From NCBI GenBank assembly GCA_963969395.1, contig OZ017804.1, positions 19,220,001 to 19,284,000 on the forward strand: 64,000 nt of DNA. Reading direction: 5' to 3'. Below are positions 36,795 through 48,248 of the stretch, in pieces. Every line of letters begins with the position of its first letter. Positions within the stretch are counted from its first letter, which is position 1. Under the pieces are notes generated by a model. The model had not been told where the DNA came from, searched no databases, and worked only from the letters and a program-made list of their open reading frames with translations. The stretch is from Pseudoscleropodium purum. Its lineage: Eukaryota > Streptophyta > Bryopsida > Hypnales > Brachytheciaceae. A program made the position numbers and the translations under genes.

Positions 36795-37020
36795 GATTGA
36801 AGCTATATGTGAAGAACTTTGAGTAGGTATCTTACTCAAAAAGTGTGTCTAAATTCATCCGTATGAATTGGCCACTAGTTGTACTTCATTCTTTGGTTTT
36901 AATTTATATCGTCACTCGTGAGGGAGAAAAAAAAGTGTGCGAGAGTCTCTACATCGATTGAAGCTATATGTAAAGATGTTTGAGTATGAATCTTACTCTC
37001 AAGAAGTGTGCCAATGTTAT
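36795..37020 (+). repeat. Tandem-like direct repeat of about 160 bp period
   Basis: GATTGAAGCTATATGTGAAGA near 36797 recurs as GATTGAAGCTATATGTAAAGA near 36956. Each is followed by TTTGAGTA, ATCTTACTC and AAGAAGTGTG/AAAAAGTGTG. Two diverged units in direct orientation, with no coding signal. Confidence 0.55.
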
Positions 37021-37649
37021 AAGGACAAAGCCAATCATAGTGTAGTTACTTGTTCTAGTACTAGATAAAGGTAGATTTTTACATCCTGGAAAGGCTTGTA
37101 GCACTAGTAAACTCATAAAAAGATTCACTTCAAAGACCTTTGGATTCAATGGACATTTCTTTTATGATTCATATAAAGCAATCAACATTGAAAAAATATA
37201 CCTTCTATGTGTAAACATACATGTTTAATACAAGAAACACTTGTCATAGGCATATACAAAATCTTTTACTGAAAATTGACACAAGTTCAATTGTGCTTCT
37301 TTTATGATTGATCAACACTTACATAGGGGTAGTTGAAGCTAATGTCTACAATAAAAGCTGCAAAAAAAGACTTGACAAAAATACATTGCTGACCATTAGA
37401 CCTAAAAATATTGAAAACATTGCTATACACAATATCATGTGCCATGAATATTTCTTCATGGTGACCTTGATCCTTTCCAAAAACTGTTTGTTCAATTGTG
37501 TCATCTTTGTATTTGTTTTCTTCTCCAAACAATGTTAATGTTGTTCAAGACACAAAAAGGACGCATCTTTTGCAATTCTTTCCATGCATTTTCATATGTT
37601 ATATAAAATTGACAAACATACCCATGTATAAACTCACATAATTGTTGCA

Positions 37650-38165
37650 TGCAACTGTATTTTTCAAATTTGATTAGTCCAATTCATTCTCCATCAAAGA
37701 AATTAGTGACCTTCATTTCCTAACTCACTTCCAATCCCTTATGACACATGCCAAGCTACAAAAAGTGTAAGAGCTTGGCATGCTCTATTGCATATCTTGA
37801 AGTAACTTTGATTCTTCAATTTACCACCTATGCATCATCAAACAATATGGATTGGAGGGCAGATGCAAAGGTAGTGTAGATTCCTCTTATATCCATGTAC
37901 TTTAGGAATGGAATGTGAATAATACAAATAGATGGCATTTGGCTTGTATTTTGCTTTGGTCCATCTATTATATTGAATACATGATGCATAAGCCCATGTC
38001 ATGACTCCTATCACATAATCCATCACATTTTCATCTCAAAGAAATATGATCCAATTATTTCATTTGACATTCATGATGAAACCCTAGAGTGTGACGAGCA
38101 TTCTTGTGATTCATCATGTACACATTTCTCAAGTCTCTTGCCCACCGACGCCCCTCTCTCTCTGC
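37650..38165 (+). repeat. Dispersed repeat, related to 50600-50780
   Basis: The stretch ending ATAATCCATCACATTTTCAT followed by AAAGAAA, ATCCAAT and GAGCATTCTT recurs in the same order near 50690-50770, with about a quarter of positions changed. It is an old dispersed repeat without a recognised class. Confidence 0.5.
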
Positions 38166-40043
38166 AAATACTATACTTCTAATGCAAAGGGTCCATTGTA
38201 ATGGTTGTTTCTCCTAAAAAATCATAATTGATGTACATTAGATAAAAAAATTTAGCCATCATGATTTCTGGAAATATTTTTGCAAATAATATAATGTTTG
38301 CATAGTATGTTTAGAACTTTTAATACAAGTAAAAAAATCAAGATACTTTAGGAAGTAGAATGAGATTTTTAGGGGAGTTTTTTAATTAGAATTTCAAAAC
38401 TTCAAAACTTTATTAAGTGAAATATTAATAACTAAAATATGACTCTAATATTTATATTTTTGTAATTTACTTCAAGAATCTTTAAAAATCATAATTTTTT
38501 GGAAAAAATGTATGAAATAGTTAAATATTATGTCTCATGATTTTTTTGGAGATTTTTGGAGTAAAAGATAAACTACATAAATATTTGGAGTCATATTTTT
38601 ATTAGTAATATTTCACTTGATAAAATTTAGAAATTTGAAAAATTCTTAATAAAAAATTTCAAAAGGAATTCTCACTCCATTTACTAAAGGCTATTAGAAT
38701 TTCTTATTTGTATTAAGACTTTTTTTCACTAGAAAACTTGATTAAATTTTTAAGAGACCAAAAGAAATTCAATTTAAAAAAAAATTACTTAATATAAGTG
38801 TGTTACTTGTACCTCAACATGTCTATAATTTGTTGGAAAAAATCTAATTTCTCAATTATTTATGGCAGATTTTGAAGTGTACAAAAATTGATAAGAACCA
38901 CTATAGTCAAACCATTTGAATCTGTAGATGTCAATTTTCTCATCAATCATGATGCACTATTAGTATGTACAAAATAAATTAAGTTACTATAGAACAGCAC
39001 ACTTACATTTGATGTCATTGCAGTGTGAGTGAGAAGGGCAATCTAGAGGAAACAAAAAAAGATGAGAGTGAGTGTGAGCAAGTTAGGGTGATAAGCCAAG
39101 TGAAATAAATGACTCCTCTTCCACTTTTAGTCACAAAACATAAATGAGCCTTCAAATTATAAGTTACAATTTTGTTTTTCTCACTCTAAAAAACAATTTG
39201 ACATTTGCTAGGACCTCAAAGGTGAATTCACTACATAATATTGTCTAACCCTTAAAAGGTCAAAGGTGCAAAAACCCATGTTAGTTGCAGAAAGCCATGT
39301 GGTGGCCTTATGGTCCTTTTCAGGGGATAAGTATGCAATGGTCCTCCCTCCCTATTTGGCTAGATGCTTGAGAGGGATTTATCAATTGATTTCAAGGATT
39401 CGAAAGCCATAGAAGACAATTTTGTTCACTCTAGCTTCGGGACACTTTTTCTTTTCCAGCATGCAAAAAGGACCCTACCTCATTATTATAAAACAATGTT
39501 ATTATCTATGAAAACTTTTGCACTTTGTGTGTCACTTTTTACAAATCAATTAATACTTTTTCGTCAACAATAGTGGATGAAGCCACTTTGTAGATACCCA
39601 CCAACGGCCTAGCTCAACTATTGAAAGGCATCTGGAAATTACAATAGAGCGTGGGCCACATTCCATATATCATGTGGAGCCAGGATTTGCAACTAAATAT
39701 AAACAATGAGACAAGGGGGTCCACATAGGATGTCTTGAACTTTAACCATGCTTTTTATATTGGGTACCTCAAAGTATGGATGACTGATGGTCAAAGATTT
39801 TTTTCTGATACTTGTCAAATTCCATCGAACTAGAGGAACTGAAGAATGTTCCTTCCAAGCATAACATTTCATACGTTGATTGAAAAATATTATCAGTTGG
39901 TCACCGTTGATTTTCCATGCAGCTCTCTTTCATTCATTCACCTGGTCATGATCTTCTGGAAAGGGAACCAAATTTTATCAACTGTAAGGTAGGAGATAAA
40001 CCCTGAGAACTAAAAATAGAATACTTTTGAAACATGTACGGAG

Positions 40044-40379
40044 TAAGGTAGGAGGTTTAAAAAGTGCACATGCTCTAAAATTGCCCACCTCCACCAATGT
40101 ACATTGTAGGTATATGTTGCTTCTTTTAAGTCTTCAGCCATGTACTATACAAACAATGCATATTTTAGGAAGTGAACGTTTTTAGAGCCCTAGGCCATTT
40201 CCACTTCAAAATTTCATAACTAATTCCACTAAGCTTTGAAAAATGTGAAATGACTTTGGTTAGATGCCAATTCCACTTGTCTTTCAAAAAAAATTTACTA
40301 GAAAATATTTCAAGAAGTTTCACCTCCCCAAAAATCAATTACAACTCTTAAATGGTTAGTTCATGGACCTACTGCCTTA
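40044..40379 (+). mobile_element. AGGAGGT-end MITE family, copy 2
   Basis: Best-preserved copy. Its ends TAAGGTAGGAGGT and ACCTACTGCCTTA are inverted repeats. The body includes the blocks listed for copy 1 at 24636-24960. It sits about 280 bp from copy 3 in the opposite orientation. Confidence 0.72.
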
Positions 40380-40657
40380 TGAAAAATATTTTGTGCTAAG
40401 ATACATTAGAAGATTTTTTGCAGTTGTGGAGGGCTGCAAGTTCCCCTAGTTGGCAGTGTCAAGGGAACAACCTCGCAACATGAACGGGGGCGGGGGAACA
40501 AGCTTGAAATAGCCCTCCCGAACCCCCAAATTACCTCGAATGATTGAGAGACCAAGTAGTTGGTCAAGTTGTGAATTTTTTTCATTAACTTTAAACATTT
40601 ATATCTTGCAATTTATGAAGCCTAAAGGACTAAAAAAAATTCCCCACATTTTTACAC

Positions 40658-40973
40658 TAAGGCAAGAGGTCCATAAATGGACCATTTAAGGGCTAGATCT
40701 ATATTTTAGAGAAGCTAAACATCTTGAAAAAAATTCAGTAAATTTATATGAGAGACAAGTAGAATTGACATCTAATTCAAGTTGTTTCATATTTTTCGGA
40801 CCTTTGTGGAATTAGTTACAAATTTCTGAAATTAAAAAAAAAATCGTCGTTTGTAGTCATCAAAAGCAACCACCTCCTGAAAAGTGCATAGTTGGTACTT
40901 TGAATAAAGCAAAATATACCTCTAAGTCAAATTCGCTTTTCATGCTCGGTCGGAGTTTGAGCCTCCTACCTTA
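40658..40973 (-). mobile_element. AGGAGGT-end MITE family, copy 3, inverted
   Basis: Ends are TAAGGCAAGAGGTCC and GCCTCCTACCTTA. The interior matches the reverse complement of copy 2: CCATAAATGGACCATTTAAG, GACAAGTAGAATTGACATCTAA, GTTTCATATTTTTCGG and GGAATTAGTTACAAATTT. No ORF. Confidence 0.72.
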
Positions 40974-42354
40974 ATATAGGTAAACAATGTGTGGTGAAAA
41001 ATGATTTTTTTTTTCTTTGATTTTCATTCAATGCATTGAAAATAGCAATTTTTGAACCATTAGCTCCAATTCTAATGAACATTCATGTGATTTTCTAAAT
41101 TAATTTTTCTTAAACTTGACTTAGGGAAGGAAAGACTTTTATTGACTAGTGGGAGTTTGATTTTTCTAAGGAAATGAGCTGGCTCCAAAATCAATTGAAA
41201 TCTCGTTCATGTGGTTACTATTTTTTAGACATCCTCTTAATCCAAGATGATATTGGTTATTGAAAATTGGCATGCAAATAGCTAAACTAACTACCTATCC
41301 AATGATCCCAATTCCTAAAGTTGAAGAATGCCTCCTTCTCCACAAAGTTGAGTCACAAACTATGATGACCCTCTTAGGCAAGACCAATATTTCATATTCT
41401 TTTAACTTCAAATGTTATAATCTTGCAATTTATGCAATCAAATGAGCTGAAATTTGTTCTACACATTTTTAGATAAGTCTAATGCAAATTTATATGGTTA
41501 AAAGTTTGGAATTTTTTTAATGCCTAATGCACTAGAAAATGGTAGTTTTTGATATACTTTTAGTAAAAGAGCACCATTGTCTAGTCCTTTAGGGGGTAGC
41601 TTCTTATAGCATCTTCAAACCAACATAAAAAAAACACTCAACAAATGTATTATTATCTAATTTTTAATGAGTATACATTTGAAACTATGGATTATTGTCT
41701 TAAAAAGTGCATCAAAATTCATTTGAAATAGAAAGAATTTTATTTTGATTCAGACTTTAAATAAATTTTTACATAGAGAAGATAATAAGCAAGCTAAAAG
41801 ACAAAAAGATATATGATATTACACAACTAAGCATGCTTAGGAAAGAAAATAATGGAATCAACACTACAAATTTTGAAAGTTGTCACTAAATGTGGCTAAT
41901 TTTACACTAATAGTGACTTCTTTGCAAAAAACACCCCATCAAATATAAAAGTCAAGGGTTTATTTTGGATAAACCTATATTAATACTTTGAGAATTCATT
42001 GTTTTTAGGTATAGTGTCCCAAAAATAGATGCTTAGAGAATCTTGAACACCTTTTTGACTCACAACAAGACTCGACAAAAAAATTTGAACAATTGAATAT
42101 TAGGAACTATGTTCAAATGCTTATTTAGTAGTATTTATGTTTAGTCACCTTTACTCCTTCATGTTTGCACAACTACACTCTTCTAAGCCTTCCACGAATT
42201 CCATCTCTTTCATGAGCAATCAACTCTTTGTTGAACATTTTTTCTATATACAACAATTTTCACAAATTCAAACACTTATAAAACTCAAAATTCCACCAAT
42301 TTATCTTGAAAAAACTCTTACATTTTTCAAAACCTGAAACATTCCTCTTTATGT

Positions 42355-43140
42355 ATTCATTGAGGTAGGAAGTCCATAAATCATCCCTTTATGCTTGCCT
42401 ACATCATCAATGACAGTAATAGATATTCAAACACCCAAACATGTCACTCATTCCTAGACAAGGGACGCACATATTTACAACCCTGATCAATTTATGGGAC
42501 CCTCCTACCTACACCTACAGAGGGGAAGAATCAAGATGATATAAGGTAGGTACTCTCCTAAACCGCCGCTTTTTGCTATTGAACCTATTTTCTATTATTA
42601 GACAGGTCAAATTTTCATTGGTTCTTGTTGGCAAGTGAAAGGAGGTTCCAACACACCAAATAACGTAGCATTTGGATACTATATGCAAGAGTTATCAAGG
42701 AACAAACTTTGGTTTTAAAAGAGTTTCTTCCACATAGATATAGAACTGGCTTTGGAGATGTACACATAGTATAGATGGCGGTTTAAGGTCAGGGGCACAT
42801 TTGGGTGTACCTATAGTAACTTAGGGCTTTTAGGGCTTTATCCTAATGTGAAATATCAGGAGAATAACTGAATCCCAAATCCCCGAGCGAGTAAGGAACC
42901 AGGAGAGACGTGTAGGAGGAGAGACGGAGTTGAGGCCCATCCCGGATTCTGCCAAGTGGACATGCCAACTGGACCAATAGAGTCCTACGGGGCACACCCC
43001 TGAATATCTTATCTGGAAAGAGGAATAGAAAGGAACAGAAGAAGGTGGAACAATATTACAATAGAGTATAAGTTACAGTATGCCAGTAATTGACAAGAGC
43101 AGCGAGAATGGGGGGGTCTACGTATGGAACTACTCCTACA
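42355..43140. other. Spacer with one MITE end and a GC-rich patch
   Basis: GAGGTAGGAAGTCCATAAATC near 42360 is an end of the AGGAGGT MITE family without a clear partner, so probably a truncated copy. The stretch 42880-43130 is markedly more GC-rich than its surroundings and carries no recognisable ORF. It may be a fragment of a gene or retroelement. Confidence 0.4.
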
Positions 43141-43429
43141 CATTTTTAAAATTCCCTAAAAGTCTTATTATTTTTAGTTATTGGCTTGGGATCCAAGGGG
43201 ACCGAGGAGGGTTTGCATTGACAAAAGCTATTTTGAATAGCTAAGGTGGGTGCTAGTCTTGTCTATAATAGTACAACGAGGGTCACATTTGTATAAAAAA
43301 ATGTCTAAAATACTTGCAACTCTTTGGATTCATTCTTCAAGGTAAGTTGTCTACATGCTTCAAAAATTTTAGATCATTTCGAATTGTACAACATATAGGG
43401 AAAAAAATAGTAAATAGAAAGAAAAGAGA

Positions 43430-43910
43430 ATGAATTAAAATACTAAATTGTTAATAATTTAGTTATGGAATTGAAAAATGACAATCCCAATGCTTGCATC
43501 CTATGGTTTTATTTTTTTCATAAATATTAAAAATTGAGCTAAATAAACAATTTGAGAGCTTATTTTAGAATAGAGAATCTATAATTGCCCGCAAACTAAA
43601 ACTTCTCATTATTTTTGACTCATTAATCAAAATGAAATGATTTAAAGATTTCCATGTATACATAAATCTAAAAAACTAATTGCAAATTTTTCATTCTAAA
43701 AAAATAATTTTTTTTAATCTACCTAGATTGTCTGTTCAATGAAAAAACTACTTATCATGCAATAACTTTTTAACCATGTAGTCAAAATTTATGAAAGTTG
43801 TTGGGCCTTAAAGAAAAACCTTATCTCCATGTTGTGTGAAAATTTCAGCAAAATAAAATAAAAACTCCATTCATAGTGAGCTACCCAAAATTGCTATGTT
43901 GCCAAAAAAC
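43430..43910 (+). repeat. Direct repeat unit 1 of a diverged duplication
   Basis: Pairs with 44560-45060. Common blocks in order: ATGGAATTGAAAAATGACAATCC, GAGCTAAATAAACAATTT, a TAATTGCCCGCAAACTAAAAC segment, CATTAATCAAAATGAAATGATT, ACTTATCATGCAATAACTTT and GTTGGGCCTTAAAG. It is AT-rich and non-coding. Confidence 0.65.
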
Positions 43911-44559
43911 ACAACTTGGTCCTTTAGTGGTTAATAATTACTATGATGAAAACTTAATATTTTGAACTTAATGAGTTTTTGTGAAAATCACAAATATTCA
44001 ATCTACAATCAATTTTAGAAGGAATTTTCAATTTTTGTCTTCAAATTTTATTGGGAAATATTGATTAGTATAGAAGTTCATCTAATTATGGGGTTGTGAA
44101 CTACGGATCATGTGGATTTTACAACTATTGTTTGAAATTCGTCATTAACCTCTAAAGTTTTATGTTGTTTTTAGGTCCAAAATTGCTTCAAAGTATTCAA
44201 ATCCAAACCAAGGCTAAAATCTTCATCTATATTTATTCATTAATAAATCCAACTATAGGATCTTTTAGTTCATTTGTTAGAATACATTCTCCTAAAATTT
44301 CAAACTAAGAAACCTAACCAAGTACAAAATCCAGCTACTTGAATTTCACAAAGAAGTATTATCAACTCTTCCTACGATTAGATTTCATCTTTTAAACTTT
44401 TTACACAAAAATGTATAGATCCTACAACTTATTATCCTCCTTAACATATTGAAAAAATAATTTGTAAGTACCTATAAAAAATTTCAAATAAAAATTATTT
44501 TATATTCATTTTTGAAAAAAATTGGAAGTCAAAAGAAGTAGAATATGATTTCAAATACT

Positions 44560-45060
44560 TAATTTTTCAAAATTTAGCGATGGAATTAAAAATGCCAATC
44601 CAATGGTTGTAGTATTGTAATAAACAATCTACATCCAATGCTCATATTTATTTTTTCAAAAATCTTGTAATTTGAGTTAAATAAACGACTTCAAAGTTTA
44701 CTATAGAGTTGAGGTTCCATAACTGCCCACAAAAGAAAACTCTTTATAACTTTTATCTCATTAATAAAAATGGAATGATTCAAAGTTGTCCATATATTTA
44801 TATATAATATAAAAAAACAAATATATGTGTATATAATTTTATTTTTTAATTATTTAAAAAGAATTTAGAGTTGTCCAAATTGCTCACCGTGTAATAAAAA
44901 TTACATATCATACAATAACTTTCTAACCATGTAGTCAAAAGCTTTGAAAATTGTTGGGCCTCAAAGCTACTCTTTGTTTACATTTTGTGTGAAGATTTCA
45001 GCAAAAAAAATGAAAATTCTATTTTTGAATTTTGTACTAAAAGTTGGTCCTTAAAGGGTT
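44560..45060 (+). repeat. Direct repeat unit 2 of a diverged duplication
   Basis: Carries ATGGAATTAAAAATGCCAATCC, GAGTTAAATAAACGACTT, ATAACTGCCCACAAAAG, CATTAATAAAAATGGAATGATT, ACATATCATACAATAACTTT and GTTGGGCCTCAAAG, the counterparts of 43430-43910 in the same order. The start-to-start distance of about 1.1 kb may reflect a tandem duplication or two insertions of one element. Confidence 0.65.
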
Positions 45061-47908
45061 AAAATGCAACATATATAGAAAACCATGTCAATTACAATGC
45101 ATATCAATAAAATCGGGGATATTTTTTTTTCTAAAAATGAAGATTAAAATGAAAATCAACAATTTGATTTTAAATTTGGAAACCACTCCAAAAGAATAAA
45201 ATTCCAATGAAAATACATATTATTGTTTAATTTGGATTTTTATATGATACATAGAGCTTGCAATTGCAATAATTTATTGAATTTTCTTATAATTTTCAAA
45301 TTTTTCAAATGCAATAGAAACAAACCTTCTCAAGCTTCATTTCGTAGTTTGAAATCAAATATCCAAAATGAATGTTTCAAAAAGTCAAGTTTGACCAAAG
45401 CAAATCTAATTTTTGAATGGAGGAACCTCAAGAACTTAGTTATTCTAAAATCAAGGTTTCGATTAGTGTGCAAGGCCCAAGTGGCATGACCTTGATTATT
45501 AACTATTAATGGATATAAGCTTAATGTGCATTCTTGTGGAATCTCAAGATGATTCAATGAAAACACGTGGGGGGTTATATTAACAACAAGACTAATGTAA
45601 CAAGTTTGTGCTCGGATTTCAAAATGAACAGAATAATACTAATGAACAATAGAATGTGACATGTTTTGGGATTTGAATCACCATCACCATGGAGTGTGGT
45701 TACCCAAAACTACAGTACCATAGTTGAAATAATGTGATTTCCAGAGCCAAAATGACCACACAACCGACATGACCCAAAAGGGTATCCTTTTTACACTTTC
45801 TCCAACATTCTGATGCCCAAAATTCTAGTTACCTCAAACTATAAGTTATTGTAAGTTAGTTGAAAGAGTATGATTTGCAGGACCAAAATGCTCGCGCTAC
45901 CAAGTGGGTATTGTTTTTTGACACTTTTTTCAACATTGAATTGTCCAAAATCTGGTTATCAACATTAAAATACATTCTTGCTCTGCCACTGGACCCAATG
46001 GTGTTGGTATCTGAAACTTTATGCAAGTTAAAGGGCCTCTTGAAAGAAAGACTTTGGCACAATATGATGCATCTATTTGCGATGCCTTCAAAGTACGTGT
46101 GGGCAACTTTATTGAGTATCATTTTATTAACATGCCTAAGTGCTCGAAAGTCCATATTTTGAATGGTGAATAAAGTGCTTTGTAGTGATGTTTCTCCTAA
46201 ATTCCTTTCACATTCGTTGAAAAAAAATGTTTAAATCTCTGAAATTTAACACTTTTTTTACACTCATTTTATTCCAAAATGATCTTTCTGTTGACCTTAA
46301 TTTTTTGTCCCGAAATGATTTTCTTGATGTACTTTGTGACATTGCAAATTGGTCAAATTCGGCTTTCAATTGCTATCCAAGACTAGCAAAACAACTTTGA
46401 ATAGAAGTTTCCCCTCCATCCATGCAATCATCAATTGAAAGAGTAATGCAATGACTAAAGGGGTCCATCCACATTGTTCATTCTTATTTTTTGCATCTCT
46501 TTGAGTGTTGCTTGATTGAAGGAGATGAAGTTTTGGGAGGTGGATTAGACGTTTATACATAGTCTTACGCCTATACAATTTACCAACATAGTAATGACCT
46601 CACATTCAATAATTAAGTGCCTACCGGTGTTCCTTAATAATGCTCCCTAATTCTAATGTTTAGTATTGTAAAATTGCACTTTGAAAAGGGTTCCAAAATT
46701 CAAAGTTTTGGGGACAAAAAGAGTGCACCAAATTCTATTTGCAATACGAAAGAAGTTTTAGGAATGTTGTTTCTAGTCTTAATTTGGAACATTTTATCCA
46801 ATAGGAAGATCTTTTTTGGACAAAGGGAGTACCAATTTGATATTATTGAAGTAACTAATATATTTGTACAAAATGTTAGGAAAATATTTTGAAATTCAAG
46901 AAAAGATTCAGCTACTAAAGGACTAATGCAACTTTTGTTTTTAACCTCTAAAGTCCCATTGTCCCTGCGAGGGGGCAAAATGAATTGTTGATAGGTTCCA
47001 ATAGTCTCAATTCTTGTAGTGATTTTTGAAACTTCTTATAAGGTAGAAAAATATATTAGCTTTCTAAAGATATGAAATTTATTTTAATCTATGCATGGAA
47101 ACAATAGTTATCTCATCCTCAACATAAAATGGACCTTGTTGGGCAGAAAGAAAAATCTACAAAAATCTTGAAAAAAATAAAACTAAAATTGTTTCTTATA
47201 CATTATATTTTATCTACATAGAAGTTTTGATTCATTCTACTTGGATTAGTGATATGAAAGTTATGGACCTTCTTGTTTTTTTGGTAATTATATCATCTTT
47301 TTGAGGAAATAATATATTGGATTCAACTTTGAGCTCAATTTTCTAAAATGTAAAAAAAAATTCTACAAGGTTAACTATACTTGCTAGAACAATCTCGTTG
47401 TTGGAATTAGCGTATTTAAATTCCATCTTAGAACTTTAACAATTTAGTTTTTCCTCCAATCTTGTACCTATTGCTCCATAACAATTTTGAAAGAGTAAAA
47501 ATAAAGGTGTGTTTACTAAAATTATTTTCTAGATTTTCAACTGAATTCTTCAGTGCAATCTTTTTTAAATAAAATATAAATAGTGCAAAATTTTGAAGCT
47601 ATGAAGATTTCAAGTCTTATAACCTACTCATGCAAGGTGCCCGAAAACTTATTTTCTTCACTTTGAACTCTAATATCTTGTAATCTATAGGATCACAAAA
47701 TTTATAGTTTCTTCTCAATATTCTTATATTAGTCTACTACAAGATCCTATGGTGTGGTATGTAAGAAAAAACAAACAATTTTAACATTTTCTTGCTCTTT
47801 GCAATAGAAATGGCGGATTTGAGTGTTTTTTGATGGAACAAAGGCCTTGAGATTTTATAATTAACTTACCCTTTATAGCAATGTAAATGCAATTGTCATT
47901 GCCTTTAT
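45061..47908. other. AT-rich intergenic DNA, no recognised gene
   Basis: ORFs of 70-100 codons occur on both strands (for example 45860-46162) but overlap each other and match no family. Nothing else could be assigned. Confidence 0.45.
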
Positions 47909-48248
47909 GTAGGAGGTCCATAAAGCATCCATTTAAGAGCTACAAATTAATTTGAAGATGTTAAACTTCCTAAAACATGTTTTACTAAATTTCCTTTAAA
48001 AGTCAAACAAAATTGACATCTAACCCAAAGTGTTTCATATTTTTTGAAGCTTTGAGGAATTAGTTATGAATTTTTGAAGTTGAAATGCACTGAGCACTGA
48101 AAGCATCAACCTCCTGAAGTGTACACTGTTTGTATATATGTATATTTGTAACTTTATGGTACAATGAGACAGAAAAATGTACAGATGGTGTACACTTCAG
48201 GAATGGACGCTTCTAGAGCCTGAGTGGTTTTTAGACCTCCTACTTCAC
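47909..48248 (-). mobile_element. AGGAGGT-end MITE family, copy 4, inverted
   Basis: Begins TGTAGGAGGTCCATAAAG and ends GACCTCCTACTTCAC. It matches copy 3 orientation with AAAATTGACATCTAACC, GTTTCATATTTTTTG, GGAATTAGTTATGAATTTT and the outer GTACACTTCAGGAATGGACG block that copies 1 and 2 have in reverse. Confidence 0.68.

Noticed and set aside
37302..37538. Overlapping ORFs on both strands
   Set aside because: They are short, mutually antisense and without family resemblance; they reflect locally palindromic AT-rich DNA.
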